64,000 nucleotides of DNA from Bradysia coprophila (Eukaryota; Arthropoda; Insecta; Diptera; Sciaridae): assembly GCF_014529535.1 (NCBI RefSeq), contig NW_023503376.1:5281716-5345715 (forward strand). The letters are read 5' to 3'. A program made the position numbers and the translations under genes. Below, piece after piece: positions 48,238 through 59,999 of the stretch. The notes beneath the pieces are model-generated. The model was not told the origin of the DNA. It saw only the letters and a list, made by a program, of their open reading frames with translations, and made no database searches. Position 1 is the first letter of the stretch; each line of letters begins with the position of its first letter.

Positions 48238-50020
48238 AAACCACTTACAGTGGAGGTGTGACGCAAGTCCTGTTATCCACTTACAAAAGAAGTGATATCG
48301 GTGTAGGCGACGCTTACAGATTCGACACGCAAAAAGGTATATGTCACAAATGGCAGCTGATGAGGAAAGTACGCGAAAGGCTTATCAACAAAAATCTTAC
48401 CAGAAAAATTTTAGGAAGAAAATTATAATAAAAAAGTTTGCGTCACAAGGGGCAGATGATTCGGCTTTCTTCCGTTTGAATTCCATTTTTTAAAGGAATA
48501 TATTTCACAATTTTAAAAATTTTCCTTCCTCAACATCTGCCCCTTGTGACGCAAACTTTTTTATTATAAATTTCTTCCTAAAATGTTTCTGGTAAGATTT
48601 TTGTTGATAAGCCTTTCGCGTACTTTCCTCATCAGCTGCCATTTGTGACGTATACCTTTTTGCGTGTCGAATCTGTAAGCGTCACCTACACCGATATCAG
48701 TTCTTTTGTAAGTGGATAACAGGACTTGCGTCACACCTCCACTGTAAGTGGTTTTGGGCGATATCAGCTCTTTTGTAAGTTGTGATTTTTTATAATTTTG
48801 TCGCAGATAATAGACAATCATATTGTGCAGTTTGAACGAAAATATTCTTCTTACAAAACTGTATAACTTTCTCTTTGATCTACTGAATCTTCCAGCTTTC
48901 ATTTGACGAAAATCGAAAATTTGACGAAAATAAAAAATTTGACGAAATTCGAAAATTTTGACGGAATTTGAAAATTTGACGAAAATCAAAACTTTGATAA
49001 AAATCGAAAATTTGACTAAAATCGAAAAATTGACGAATATCGAAAATTTGACGAAAATCGAAAATTTGACGCGCTTAAAACGCTCATAGCTCCCAAATAA
49101 GCGACTTTTTAGGGAAACAATGAAACACGTATCGACTAGAATCTAAAACTATATAACTTTGTCTTTTACACCAGGTTTCTATCTGCCTTATTTTCCGAGT
49201 TATGGCTGACGACTTTTTAGGAAAACCATGAAACACGTGTCGAATGAAATCTGAAACTCTATAAATTTGTCTTTTAAACGAACTTTCTTTCTGCCATATT
49301 TTCCGAGTGATGGATGACATAGCTCGCACTTAAAACGCTCATAGCTCCCAAATAGACGACTTTTTAGGAAAACCATGAAACACGTGTCGAATGAAATCTG
49401 AAACTCTATAAATTTGTCTTTTACGGGAGGTTTCCATCTGCCGTATTTTCCGAGTTATGGATGACATAGCTCGCACTTAAAACGCTCATAGCTTGGGAGC
49501 GACTTTTTAGGAAAACCATGAAACACGTGTCGAATGAAATCTGAAACTCTATAAATTTGTCTTTTAAACGAACTTTCTATCTTTTATATTTTCTGAGTTA
49601 TGGGTCATATAGCTCAATGGCTCAAAACGCTTATAGCTCCGAAATTATAAGCTTTTAAGAAAATTCCTTCAAATTAATTTCTTAGAATTACGTCCTTAAC
49701 ATACCCTGAAAATTTCAGCCAAATTCACCGGTAAATTCAAAAGTTTCGTTGTAACAAAGTAACAAAGTAACAAAGGTTGGTAAAATTCATCAATTTCAAA
49801 ATGTATGAAAATCCATTTCTTCATACAAATTTCCAAGTTTTGAAATTTAATATCTCGGCCCAGATTACGAATAAAATACTTTGGGGGTAGTAGGAGCAAA
49901 GTGGGAAAAGTCAAAAAGTTCGTGTATATATGTTCCTCAGTCCTGCGGAAAAAATTTTTTGTCAAATTTTTCAGTGTGAACGGACTTGCGTCACGGCCCT
50001 TCACTAACGTAGGGCCATGA
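48238..50020 (+). mobile_element. Composite foldback-array-tail element, copy 4
   Basis: Foldback (about 48238-48780), then an 18-bp array (AAAATCGAAAATTTGACG, about 48905-49075), then about four to five long units (about 120-125 bp; CATAGCTCCCAAAT, GACTTTTTAG, AAACCATGAAACACGTGTCG) to about 49640, then a tail ending GGACTTGCGTCACGGCCCTT. Left and right ends are inverted (GTGACGCAAGTCC / GGACTTGCGTCAC). The 18-bp array unit is the complement of that in copy 2. No transposase. Confidence 0.8.
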
Positions 50021-50024
50021 AAAA

Positions 50025-50670
50025 TGACTGCCGTTGTACCGTTCCAGATGCTGTTCCAGCTGTAGAGCCCTCAGAAAGGAGGAAAAAATCTGCATTTTGG
50101 CACCAACTTTTTTTCCAAGACATCTGTGGGCTTGCAGCACAAAAGCACTGGGTTCATTCATATATGCAGCGATGGTGGGTGAGGCCAGCTACAACATCCC
50201 ATACTCAGTTCCGTGGAACAACGAAGCTGCAGAGAATCCGTACTCTAGAAACATTCACTATATTTTTAGTCATAACTCTCGTGGATGTACTCGCACCAAG
50301 CAGTGCGTATACTCTACCTGTAGGTCTTTCCAAGGCCAACATTCGTACAACATTACAACAATTTAAAATAATTTTTTCTTGAGTTATTGTCGAAAAACTG
50401 TTTTCGGTACCCTCTGACATTTGAGCTCTTTTCGCAGAAAACAATTTTTTTTAGAAAAAGTGAAAGATACGTGTTTCCTAGAATTGAAAGACGAATAAAA
50501 ACATAGCTAACGCCGACCCGTACGAAACACCTATTCGTATCAAAAGCCTTTAATGTGAAACTCTTCATTTCTCTTACTTCATTTTCTTCTCTGCTGAAAA
50601 ACTATTCTCCCTTTAAAATCACTTACATTATCCACTCTTTGCCTTGTTATCATATACAACTAAATTGCCG
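50025..50670. other. Non-coding spacer
   Basis: Two overlapping plus frames (50017-50382) have no recognisable domain and look like chance frames next to repeat DNA. Confidence 0.35.
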
Positions 50671-50683
50671 GAGGCAATATAGA

Positions 50684-51727
50684 CAGCCCCGTACGAAGAC
50701 ACATTTCATAAATTCCTATTTAAACAGCTATATACCGCTATATTTAACTATATTTCACTATAAATAAACATTTCACAGATGAATTTGCTATTATATAGCT
50801 CTATATGCCTGTATATAGCTCAATATAGCTGTATATAGGTATATATAGATGTCCGTATATGGAATCCCTGAAACCCCACACACATAACAAATTACTTCTC
50901 TGTTAACAGAAACTATCTAAGTACCATTTTTCCCAAGATATTTCTATTTTACTAAAATCCAATATGGCCGCCGGCAGCCATTTTGTTAGGAGACCGGAAA
51001 TAGTACCGACGCTTTACATTCGTTAATACCTTTCAAACAAAAAAAAATTCATGAAATTCGGTCAAAATTTACTCGAGATATTGTCAAAATACACCACGTT
51101 CACTGTACTTCCGAGTAGCCAGATAAGAGCTCACTCCAAGAGACCTAGCTCACGCTCCGGAGAACATAATTTCATAAAAATTTTTTTCCCTGATTGGTAC
51201 GGTCAATACCTATCTAATAAAGCTAAAACAGACGAAATATGTTCAAATGTGGCCGACCTACAAGCAAAAACTGCTTGCCGCCCTGTGCCTGTTCCACACC
51301 AAGTGGTCTAACTCACGAGTCGGTCATCCGATTTCCATAAACTTTTTTTTGTCGATCGGTATTGTAAATATCTTTCATTCGATGTATCATTTACGAGTAT
51401 AGCGTTTAAATGTCCGGAGATATCTTCGAAAAACCGTAAAGCACTTATTGGGCCACAGCTCGGGAGGGGTCGATCCAAAATCACTCATCTTCGAACTTAG
51501 CCTGTCTTTTGACATTACCAAACGGGAAAAAAAAGAATTTTCAAAATCGGGTGCGTTTTACTCAAGTTATCGTGCAGACAGACAGACGGACAGACGGACA
51601 TTTTTTTTTGCGGATTTGGCATCTCTAGACAACCACAATAGGTTTCCCCTTACTCAGGGAGTCCAATTCGACGTGTTACAAACGTATGCGTAAACCTATA
51701 AGACCCCAGTACTTCGTACGGGTCTAA
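50684..51727. repeat. About 1-kb element with CCCGTACGAAG inverted ends
   Basis: CCCCGTACGAAGAC near 50687 and CTTCGTACGGGTCT near 51708 are inverted. Inside lie a TATA-repeat stretch (about 50735-50850) and a (GACA/GACG)n microsatellite near 51575. No transposase motif was seen. The fragment may derive from a larger transposon. Confidence 0.55.
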
Positions 51728-51910
51728 TGAGATATCACTCATTAAAATCGGAAACGGCTTGTTCCCCAATCGCCTGAAGTCTTGGCGATATGACTCTTAA
51801 AACTGGAACTATTGTAACGTCGTGTCGGTGCTTCGAAAGAAATATGTTTTTCGTAAAAAAGTAAAAACTTTATTTGTGCTCCCATTGTCTATTAACAATT
51901 AGAGTAAACT

Positions 51911-54201
51911 TCATTTTCTGTTCCGCATTTGCTGATACTGTTCGATGCTCGTGCAGACTCGATCGAAGCCTATCGACAGTTAAATGCAAACTGTAAAAAA
52001 AAAATTTGATCGAAAGAAATAAAACTTTTTACCTATTTGGAAATCATCGTCAGAATAAACGGAAAACACTACGCGAAACCATCCCATTGGTGCCTTCATT
52101 TCCCAATACGGTGTAAGATATACTTTATTGTCGTAGAATGTCTTCACCAGTTCTGTAAGACAGAAAATTATACAAAAATACCTCTGCGACGTTCGTCAAA
52201 AAATTATCTCGCGACTTACCGTGGCAATTATCATCGGTCAATGGAACAATGAATGACCGAAAATCAGCTAGGAAAAAGAATCCCGCAGATGAGCAAGTCG
52301 TTCGAATACCTTTACTGGCGAATTTGTTCTTTGCATTCGAATAGGCCTGACGTAATTTTTTGTGATTTTCCGGGAAGAAGGTGCCATGAAACCATTCTGT
52401 AATAATATTTGAGACTCAGGCTAAAACCACCACCACTCATGCTTTATCGTGATTACCATGGTCCTTAAGTATGTTCCTGAGAATTACCATGGTTGGTACA
52501 GATGAAGCTTGGAATGCTGCCATAGATTTTAAGTTCAACTTTAGAGGTTCATTCCGGGTATGTAAAACTCCTGTGCGATAGCTGACCAAACAGAGATCCT
52601 GTAAAAAAAATTCCATTGGTTGCGACTCTTATAACACGTCACCTTACACTCAGCACCTTACTGAAACCCCAAATCACATGTAACATGTCTGGTTGAATAA
52701 AATCGTCCGTGTTCATGGATAGAACAGAATTGTAATCAGTTTCCGTGTCGAATGCAGACAAAGCATACATTTCATCAACTATCAAATGTAGACCGTTTCT
52801 GTGTAGGAAACAAATTAAAGTTGTTGAGTAAGAAGGACAGGACGAGAAGGACCAACCAACGAAGAAGGACGGGAAATTGGTACGATTTTCTATTACCTTT
52901 GACAAAACTTCATGATATCCACAACGAGTTGTCTATCAAAAACTTTACCCAAAGGATTCTGTGGATTATTCAGTAGAAATGCTCTAACATTTTTACCCTT
53001 GGCACATTCTTCAACAAACACTTTTTCGATGTCCTCAAGCGTCAGTTCAAAGTGTACATCTAAATCGGTTTCCTATGAGTAAATTTGACTTCATGATAAG
53101 TTCTCAGATCGAGGAAGATTATAGTTGATCAGGAAATTACGATGTTACATTCACAAAGCACTATGTTACCTTAGATGGTTCGACGACTTTCAGTGGAACG
53201 GTGACCATCTCTATATCCCATCGTTGAACACAAGCATGAAAATAACTCGGATATGCAGGTGAAGGACATAAGAAAACATCATTTGCATCGCCAAGTAGAC
53301 ATCCCAAAAGATCCAGTGTTAACAAGGCCCCGTTGAAAATGAGTAACTAGAAGACGACGATTGTTACAAGCGACAATGAGCCGAAAATGATACATTACGA
53401 CATCCTTCATTAATGGTCACGACTGCCAATGCGACCTTCTATTCATGAGGTTTGTAATAGTATGTTACGTCACTTTTTGTAAATATTTGTTTAGGCAAGT
53501 GTGAGGTTTGCATACCGAGCCGAAGGCGAGTGGAGTAATCACACGTGCCTAAGCAAGCATTTACAAGCAGTGACGTAACACATTTTACATGTTTGTGGAC
53601 GGTAGGTGCATTTTCCCTGTCACAAACAGTGATGTAAAGTACACTTTACCGGGCATAAGCATGTAAAAGGTTTTGAAGGATCTCCAGTCAACTTACGTTT
53701 TCCATGCTGATTTCCGCCTTCCATGGCTTAAAACATTTTGTCATAAATGACGCTAATTCTTGCAAGAAGTCATTGGTACCCCAAAATTGATAGTAGCGAA
53801 AATGACTCTGGTCCACTTTGAATGGTTCAATTTCGTGAAATCTGTTCAGCCATACTTCATCCATCAGTCCATTTACAGCCGTTCCGAAATTAATGATTCC
53901 CTAAATGTGGGTAAGACGTTTGAAGTTGTATTGTAATTTAAATAGGAGTTGAAGCCAGAGTTAAAAAAAATGTCGTTAAAGCAAGGAGGTTTTTTCTTCA
54001 AACTAACTAAAGTCGTCATAGTTTCACAGTTTCACTACATACTACCATTATATTTGAATAGGGCTTAACGGGCGTAACAGTAATGTATTCAGTTGGTTTT
54101 CTACTATATTTACTGGGAACGTTGTAGTAACCACATTTATCAGTGGCGTCAGTGATTAGAAAGGTAGGTTTAGTAGCTTCGAATAACATATAGTTTAACA
54201 T
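51911..54201 (-). CDS. ACC-synthase-like PLP aminotransferase (ACCS family)
   Basis: Nine exons join in phase: 54201-54046 (least certain), 53900-53697, 53346-53170, 53072-52897, 52798-52657, 52598-52457, 52396-52220, 52152-52033, 51969-51911, giving about 450 residues. Family signatures of class I/II fold-type I enzymes are clear: GIINFGTAVN near the start of exon 2, PAYPSYF, NNPQNPLG, VDEMYALSAF, the PLP lysine Lys285 in FSKD, and the carboxylate-binding Arg293 in SYRTG. Animal ACCS-like proteins do not generally make ACC; the reaction here is unknown. Exon 6 runs through an internal ATGGTAATT to a later donor, chosen because only that restores phase (G + AA). AATAAA follows within about 40 bp of the stop. 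The intron 53347-53696... wait region between exons 2 and 3 holds dispersed repeat C. Confidence 0.85.
53450..53670 (+). repeat. Dispersed repeat C, intronic copy
   Basis: Second copy of the 17362-17560 repeat, lying between exons 2 and 3 of the ACC-synthase-like gene. It shares GAGCCGAAGGCGAGTGGAGT and ATCACACGTGC. Confidence 0.75.
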
Positions 54202-54207
54202 GTCTGT

Positions 54208-54480
54208 GAAGTACCTGCGAACTTGAACCTGCGAATTCTACATTATAGTCCGGTCGTTGTGACGATAATTTTACATGAATTTTTAGTGATTTTAGAAATT
54301 ACAAAAAATTCGCAGGTTTGAAACTGCGAAATAAAAAATTCGCAGGTTTGAACCTGCGAAAAACAAAAACACAAAATTTGCAAGTTTTGGTCTGAAATCG
54401 GGTGGTTTGGTTAAAATTCGCGCGTTCCAAATTCGCAGGTTCAAACCTGCGAAAAAAAATCGCATGTTCATTTGAAAATA
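54208..54480 (+). repeat. Hairpin-rich CGCAGGTT/AACCTGCG element, left copy
   Basis: It carries several TTCGCAGGTTTGAACCTGCG-type near-perfect palindromes. Its left end (GTCTGTGAAGTACCTGCGAA, TTCTACATTATAGTCC, TTGTGACGAT) reappears in inverse at about 59920-59992. Confidence 0.85.
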
Positions 54481-54982
54481 CATTCTATTACCGTGAAGTT
54501 CCATTCCATTACCAAAAAATTCTTAGCGAGTAAAATACAATGCTGTAAACTTTGAGGTCCAAAGCTTACAGCCTTGGTAATATCAAGCCTTCGTCGAAGA
54601 AAAACATGTTTTCGGTAGATTGCTTGATTACTTTCATTATATGGTCAACCAAAAAGTAGAGTCTGATGATGATGAGATGGAATGTTAAGTCGGTAAGTAT
54701 GCCTCTACGATGATGTGATGGGATGAACAGATATTTCTCATCACAGGTCAACTTTGACATAAAAACTGTAATAAAATATTACAAACTTACTGTACAAATA
54801 TTACTGTAATAGAGAAAAAAGTTTCATATTTCAATAAAAAGAAGATTTACTATGAAAACCATTGAAAAAAATATTTAATTTTTTTAATAGAAATTATTGA
54901 AAAATATTGTTGCCATCCCGATGCCATCCCACTTATTAGAATCTTAGTAAGAATCCAATTATAATGAATTATTTTTTATCCT

Positions 54983-56880
54983 AAGCTTGGCTCTAGGGCC
55001 CTGTGGCGTAACCTCCGTGAAATTGGAGCTGTGTCGTCACGCGATGTGAAGCCTAGTTTCACCGCAAGTGAGTTTAATGACCACCTAACCTCCCCTATTG
55101 GTAGCGATCCCATTGCCCCAGGGAATAGTGATGGTAATCTTTATTGTGGGTCTGCCTTCAGTTTCACGAACGTCACCAGTCTGGATGTTATTAGAGCGGT
55201 AAACTCCATACGATCGAATTCTCTAGGCTTGGACAACATTCCTCTTGTGTTTGTAAAGATGATCTTGCCAGTGGTGTTGCCGGTCCTGACTCACATTGTT
55301 AATCACTGCTTTACGTCGTCATCTGTTCCACGGGCATGGAAACTGTCGAAAGTGCTACCGGTTCACAAAAAGACCAGGTCTCGTGGTCTTGATGATTTTC
55401 GGCCAATCAGTATTCTACCTTGCTTGTCAAAGGTTTTCGAGGTTCTGGCAAAAGAGCAGCTGACCTCTTATCTGAAAGTGAATCGTTTGCAGGACGACTT
55501 CCAGTCCGGCTTTCGTGCGTGCCATAGTACGAATGCCACCTTGTTGCGTGTCTCTGATGAAATCAGGAAGTCATTCGAGAAGAAATTTCTGTCAATTATG
55601 GTGCTGCTTGACTTTTCCAAGGCATTTGATTCCCTGAATCACGGTAGACTCCTGTATAAGTTGCGTTCCAAGTTTGGCTTCTCTTCGTCTGCTGTGTCTC
55701 TTGTTCGTAGCTATCTTTCTGGGCGTTTCCAATGTGTATGCATTGGTGATCATTTTTCCGAGCTTAGTGAGATCGATGTCGGTATTCCCCAAGGATCTGT
55801 CCTTGGCCCACTGCTGTTCTCTATGTACATCAATGATCTGCCCAGCTGCCTCAAAGCTGCCCTTCACCATATGTTTGCAGATGATGTGCAATTATTCCTT
55901 TCATGTGCCAAGAGTAAGATTAATGAGGGCGTTTTCAGAATCAACCAGGACCTTTATGCTGTCGGTCGCTGGGCAAGAGAGAACGGTTTGAAGTTAAATG
56001 CGAAAAAATCGCAAGCCATTATTTTCTCTGAAACAAGTCATGGGCTTCCCTCCCCGAGTCTTATCCCTCGTGTCTTGTTGAATGGTATTGTTATCCCCTA
56101 TGTTGATAAAGTGCAGAACCTTGGACTTATTATGGACAAAAAAATGACGTTTACGGATCAAGTAAGCGATGTTTGCTCGAAAGTCTTTGGAAGGCTTCGT
56201 AGTCTGTGGCAGAGCAGTCATCTTTTCTCTCAAAAGACTCGGATTATGCTGGTTAAGTCTCTTGTCTTACCTGCCTTTACGTATGGGGATTCAGTCTATT
56301 CAACCAACCTTTCTGCTTCTTCTATTCGGTCGTTAGAAGGAGCATTTTCTGCATGTTTGCGTTTTGTTTATCGCTTGAGACGCTACGACAGTACTCGTGG
56401 CTACGATAATGATGTCCTTGGGTGTTCTTTGATGACCTACCTCAGGCTGCGGTGTTGTGCCGTCATCTATAATGTGGCGAAACGGCGGGAGCCTGGTTTT
56501 CTTTACGAGAGGCTTTGTGTCGGTAGCTCGGTGCGCAGTCGGAATTACGTGCTACCCAGACATTCTTCGGTTCAGTACAACCGCTCTTTTTTCGTTCGGT
56601 CAGTGGCCGATGTTTCACCGTACACATCTCTTCAAGTAATTATTTTGTCATCGTTTCACATGGTCTCGTATCCCATTCGAATATGGCTGAACATTTCTCC
56701 GGAGATCTCCCAGTCAGGAAATCTGTGACCATCAGTGGAACTTGTCATTTGAAATCATGCTGGCCGGATGGATAAGAATTTTGAATTGTTTTTACATTGT
56801 CGATACAACATTTTGTTGTATTGTGCTTTTGTTTGTATTTTGTGGTTTACAAGCCATTGGAATAAATAAATAAAGTGGCC
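54983..56880 (+). mobile_element. 5'-truncated non-LTR retrotransposon (LINE), RT domain
   Basis: A 565-codon frame (from 55031, open upstream to about 54985 as KLGSRALWRNLREIG) encodes a reverse transcriptase of the Jockey/CR1-like superfamily. Motifs in order: RPISILPCLSKVFE, VLLDFSKAFDSLNH (motif A), GIPQGSVLGPLLF (motif B), FADDVQLF (motif C, catalytic FADD), then a thumb region (LGLIMDKKMTF). No ORF1 or endonuclease precedes it, so the copy is truncated. The frame ends early (56728) relative to the usual conserved tail, followed by an (AATA)n tail near 56865. It lies just outside the ACC-synthase-like gene, on the opposite strand. Confidence 0.9.
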
Positions 56881-57353
56881 GATTATAACTCTATTCCGGT
56901 CCATATTAGGGGGCTACCATCGGTGGCGAAGTTTAATGACGCTAGTATGGCATATTTTACGTCGTTGTAGATTTCGATTGGGTGTTGCTTGGGCGTGCTG
57001 CCACCCATGTGATCAGAGTCTTTTGTCTCTTTTACGTTTCCTTTTTACTGTTTTATTTCTAGGATTTTGCAAGCGAGTTGGTGTGACTATCCGGTGCGTG
57101 TTAATGTGAGTCAATTTAGTTTTTATTTAATTTTTGTTCTTTTTTTTGTTTATTTTCTTCTGCTGTAACCAAACTCTAACGTCTACTTTCCGTTTATATA
57201 GTTCGTTTTTGACACGACTTTTTCTCTTTTTATATATGTCGTTTAATTAATTTGTAAATTTGCTATTTTTTGTTTTTCGCGCAGAACATTTGTATAAGGA
57301 TCCTCCTTTTTGTTCTTAATTATTGAATAAATTGAATTGAAATTGAATTGAAT
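56881..57353 (+). mobile_element. LINE 3' end with (TTGAA)n tail
   Basis: Directly after the AATAAATAAATAAAG tail of the previous LINE, a T-rich 3'-UTR-like sequence ends with AATTGAATTGAAATTGAATT. This is typical of LINE 3' tails, but no coding part is present, so family assignment is not possible. Confidence 0.45.
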
Positions 57354-57359
57354 TAGAAT

Positions 57360-57880
57360 GGTTCGCATATCCCTTTAATTTCATTCAAATTACATCTTTT
57401 AAAGTGAGATATAAAATCAAGCATAAATTTTTCAGATATTCTGTTTACACTTTTGTTCTACAGAATAATAATTTAAATCAATTAAAAATAAATTATTTAT
57501 ACTTCACACGGTCTATTGACCACTTACATGGTCTCTCCTGTAATATACTATTAATTTGTAAGCGCGAGCTCGAAAAATTTGAAACAGGGTTGTATGACAT
57601 ATAAGGACATTCTTATTGAAATTGAGCGAGCATGATTTTGATGATGTTATCACTCACTGTTCGCAAAACATAATTGTCAATGTCCTAACCATAAAATCTT
57701 TGACCTATGCGGTATTTGAACACAAGCAGTTTTTGAAAGATTAAAGATGCGTAGGTTCCGATAGAACAGGTGAAAAGTTGATCACAAAATTACGATTTTG
57801 AAAGAGAACATTTTGAGTAATAAAAATGTTGTACCACTAAACTTATCAAATTTTAGTGCCGGCTTAACATGTCCTCTCTG
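57360..57880. other. Non-coding AT-rich spacer
   Basis: No exon or repeat partner seen. Confidence 0.35.
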
Positions 57881-57883
57881 GAC

Positions 57884-59535
57884 TTAAAGGGTAAATGTGA
57901 CGCAAGTCCTTTATCTCACTTACAAAATAACTGATATCGCTGAGGATGACGCATTGTGCGTCGTACGCAAAAGTTTTATCAACAAAAATTAACCCAAAAA
58001 ATTTGTGAAAGAAAATTTTACAAAAAGAAATTTGCGTCACAAGTGGCAGATGTTGAGGAACGTATTGTTTGGAAAATGGTTGAAAAATGTACTGAAAGAA
58101 TTTAAACGGAAGAAAACCGAATCATCTGCCACTTGTGACGCAAATTTCTTTTTGTAAAATTTTCTTTCACAAATTTTTTGGGTCAATTTTTGTTGATAAA
58201 ACTTTTGCGTACGACGCACAATGCGTCACCCTCAGCGATATCAGTTATTTTGTAAGTAAGATAAAGGACTTGCGGCACATTTACCCTTTAAGGGTTTTTT
58301 GACTGATATCACCATTTTTGTAAGTATGTCATTTCGACAATATCAAAAAACCTTATGGAAATTAAAAAATTCTAGATAAATCAGTCTGAATTCCAAAATC
58401 TAGAAACCAATCTTGGTACACCTCACTAATGTCTAATATAACCCAAATCCATTAAAAAATCCGATGGAAGTTAGGAAGTGCCAGAGGAATCATCTGTCAT
58501 CCCAAAATTTAAGAACCACCTTTGGAACACCTCACTAATGTCGAATATAACCCAAATCCATCAAAAAATCCGATGGAAGTTAGGAAGTGCCAGAGGAATC
58601 ATCTGTCATCCCAAAATTTGGGAACCAACTTTGGAACACCTCACTAATGTCGAATATAACTCAAATCCATCAAAAAATCCGATGGAAGTTAGGAAGTGCC
58701 AGAGGAATCATCTGTCATCCCAAAATTTGGGAACCAACTTTGGAACACCTCACTAATGTCGAATATAACCCAAATCCATCAAAAAATCCGATGGAAGTTA
58801 GGAAGTGCCAGAGGAATCATCTGTCATCCCAAAATTTGGGAACCAACTTTGGAACACCTCACTAATGTCGAATATAACCCAAATCCATCAAAAAATCCGA
58901 TGGAAGTTAGGAAGTGCCAGAGGAATCATCTGTCATTCCAAAATTTGGGAACCGACCTAGTGAAAGTTAATACTTAATGATCCCAACAATTCCCTACAAG
59001 AAATACATCCCAAAACAACCCACACCATTCACCACATTACCATCCATATCATGCAACAAAATATACAACTCACACGCACACATATAAATTGGCTTTTATA
59101 TGGCAGTTGTATGGAGACTTTGAAGAGCTCCAGCTCCCAAGATATTGGCTTTTTCTAACTTTTGAAAATTCCATTCTTATTTTTGGGCCATTATTAGCCT
59201 ATAACCAAAATTTAAGGAAAATCTATAGAAACGTTTAGGAGTTGCTGGATCCACTTTTCCATAGGAACTAAGTAACTAACTAACGTAGGCGATTTCAGTT
59301 ATCTGAAAAAACAAAATTTGGCTTATTTTCATACAAACATCAATATTTCGAAGTTCAATATCTCGGCCAATTTTGAAGCTGCAGTAACGTGTGATTGTGT
59401 GATAGCTCGTTGAACTCGTATGGACTCCTAGATTCCAGATATCCTAATATGCTCCGCCGTCCTCAAAAGAAATTTGTTAAAACATTTTTGGTAGTGGACT
59501 TGTGTCACGCCCGCTTACTAACGTGCGGGCATGAT
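57884..59535 (+). mobile_element. Composite foldback-array-tail element, copy 5
   Basis: The most complete copy with the 109-bp satellite: full foldback (about 57884-58310, arms with GTGACGCAAGTCC, ACTGATATCGCTGAGG, GCGTCGTACGCAAAAG), about five 109-bp units (about 58390-58955), and a tail (about 59080-59535) ending GGACTTGTGTCACGCCCGC and hairpin. Tail and array match copy 3. Overlapping 92-codon frames in all three phases are a by-product of the unit length. Confidence 0.85.
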
Positions 59536-59589
59536 AACGATGAGGCTACCAACAAGGTTGTCAATGTTTAAAAAAGTTTCAATTCAGAC

Positions 59590-59992
59590 CTTCCAACTTC
59601 GCTTTTGGTCCCGCGATGGTCTTTTGGCAGGTTTAAAACTGCGACTTTGAATTTTTTTCCGCAGGTTTGAACCTGCGAATTAATCCAAATGTGTGAACGA
59701 ACGAATTTTTTTTCGAAGGTTTAAAACTACGATTTATTGACTAAACCGCCCAATTTCCATTTTGAACCTGCGATTTTTTAACAAGACCTTCCAACTTTCC
59801 TTTTGGTTCTGCGTTGGTTTTTTGGCAGGTTTGAAGCTGCGAATTTGAACTTGTGAATTTTTTTTCGCAGGTTTGAACCTGCGAATTCTCAAAACTTTCA
59901 TCAGCAGAAAGTCATGTAAAATGATCGTCACAACGACTGGACTATAATGTAGAATTCGCAGGTTCAAGTTCGCAGGTACTTCACAGACATTA
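59590..59992 (-). repeat. Hairpin-rich CGCAGGTT/AACCTGCG element, right copy
   Basis: Inverse relative of 54208-54480. The two copies lie about 5.4 kb apart in opposite orientation with the LINE and composite element 5 between them. Confidence 0.8.
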
Positions 59993-59999
59993 GTTTAAC

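Noticed and set aside
50017..50382. Two overlapping plus frames after composite element 4
   Set aside because: No recognised motif, overlapping alternatives, no splice or promoter context.
55592..56233. Antisense frames across the reverse transcriptase
   Set aside because: Shadows of the LINE coding frame, which carries the RT motifs on the plus strand.
58478..58977. Three overlapping 92-93-codon frames with near-identical protein
   Set aside because: They lie in the 109-bp satellite. The unit length is 1 mod 3, so the same peptide repeats in all three frames; no codon or splice evidence.
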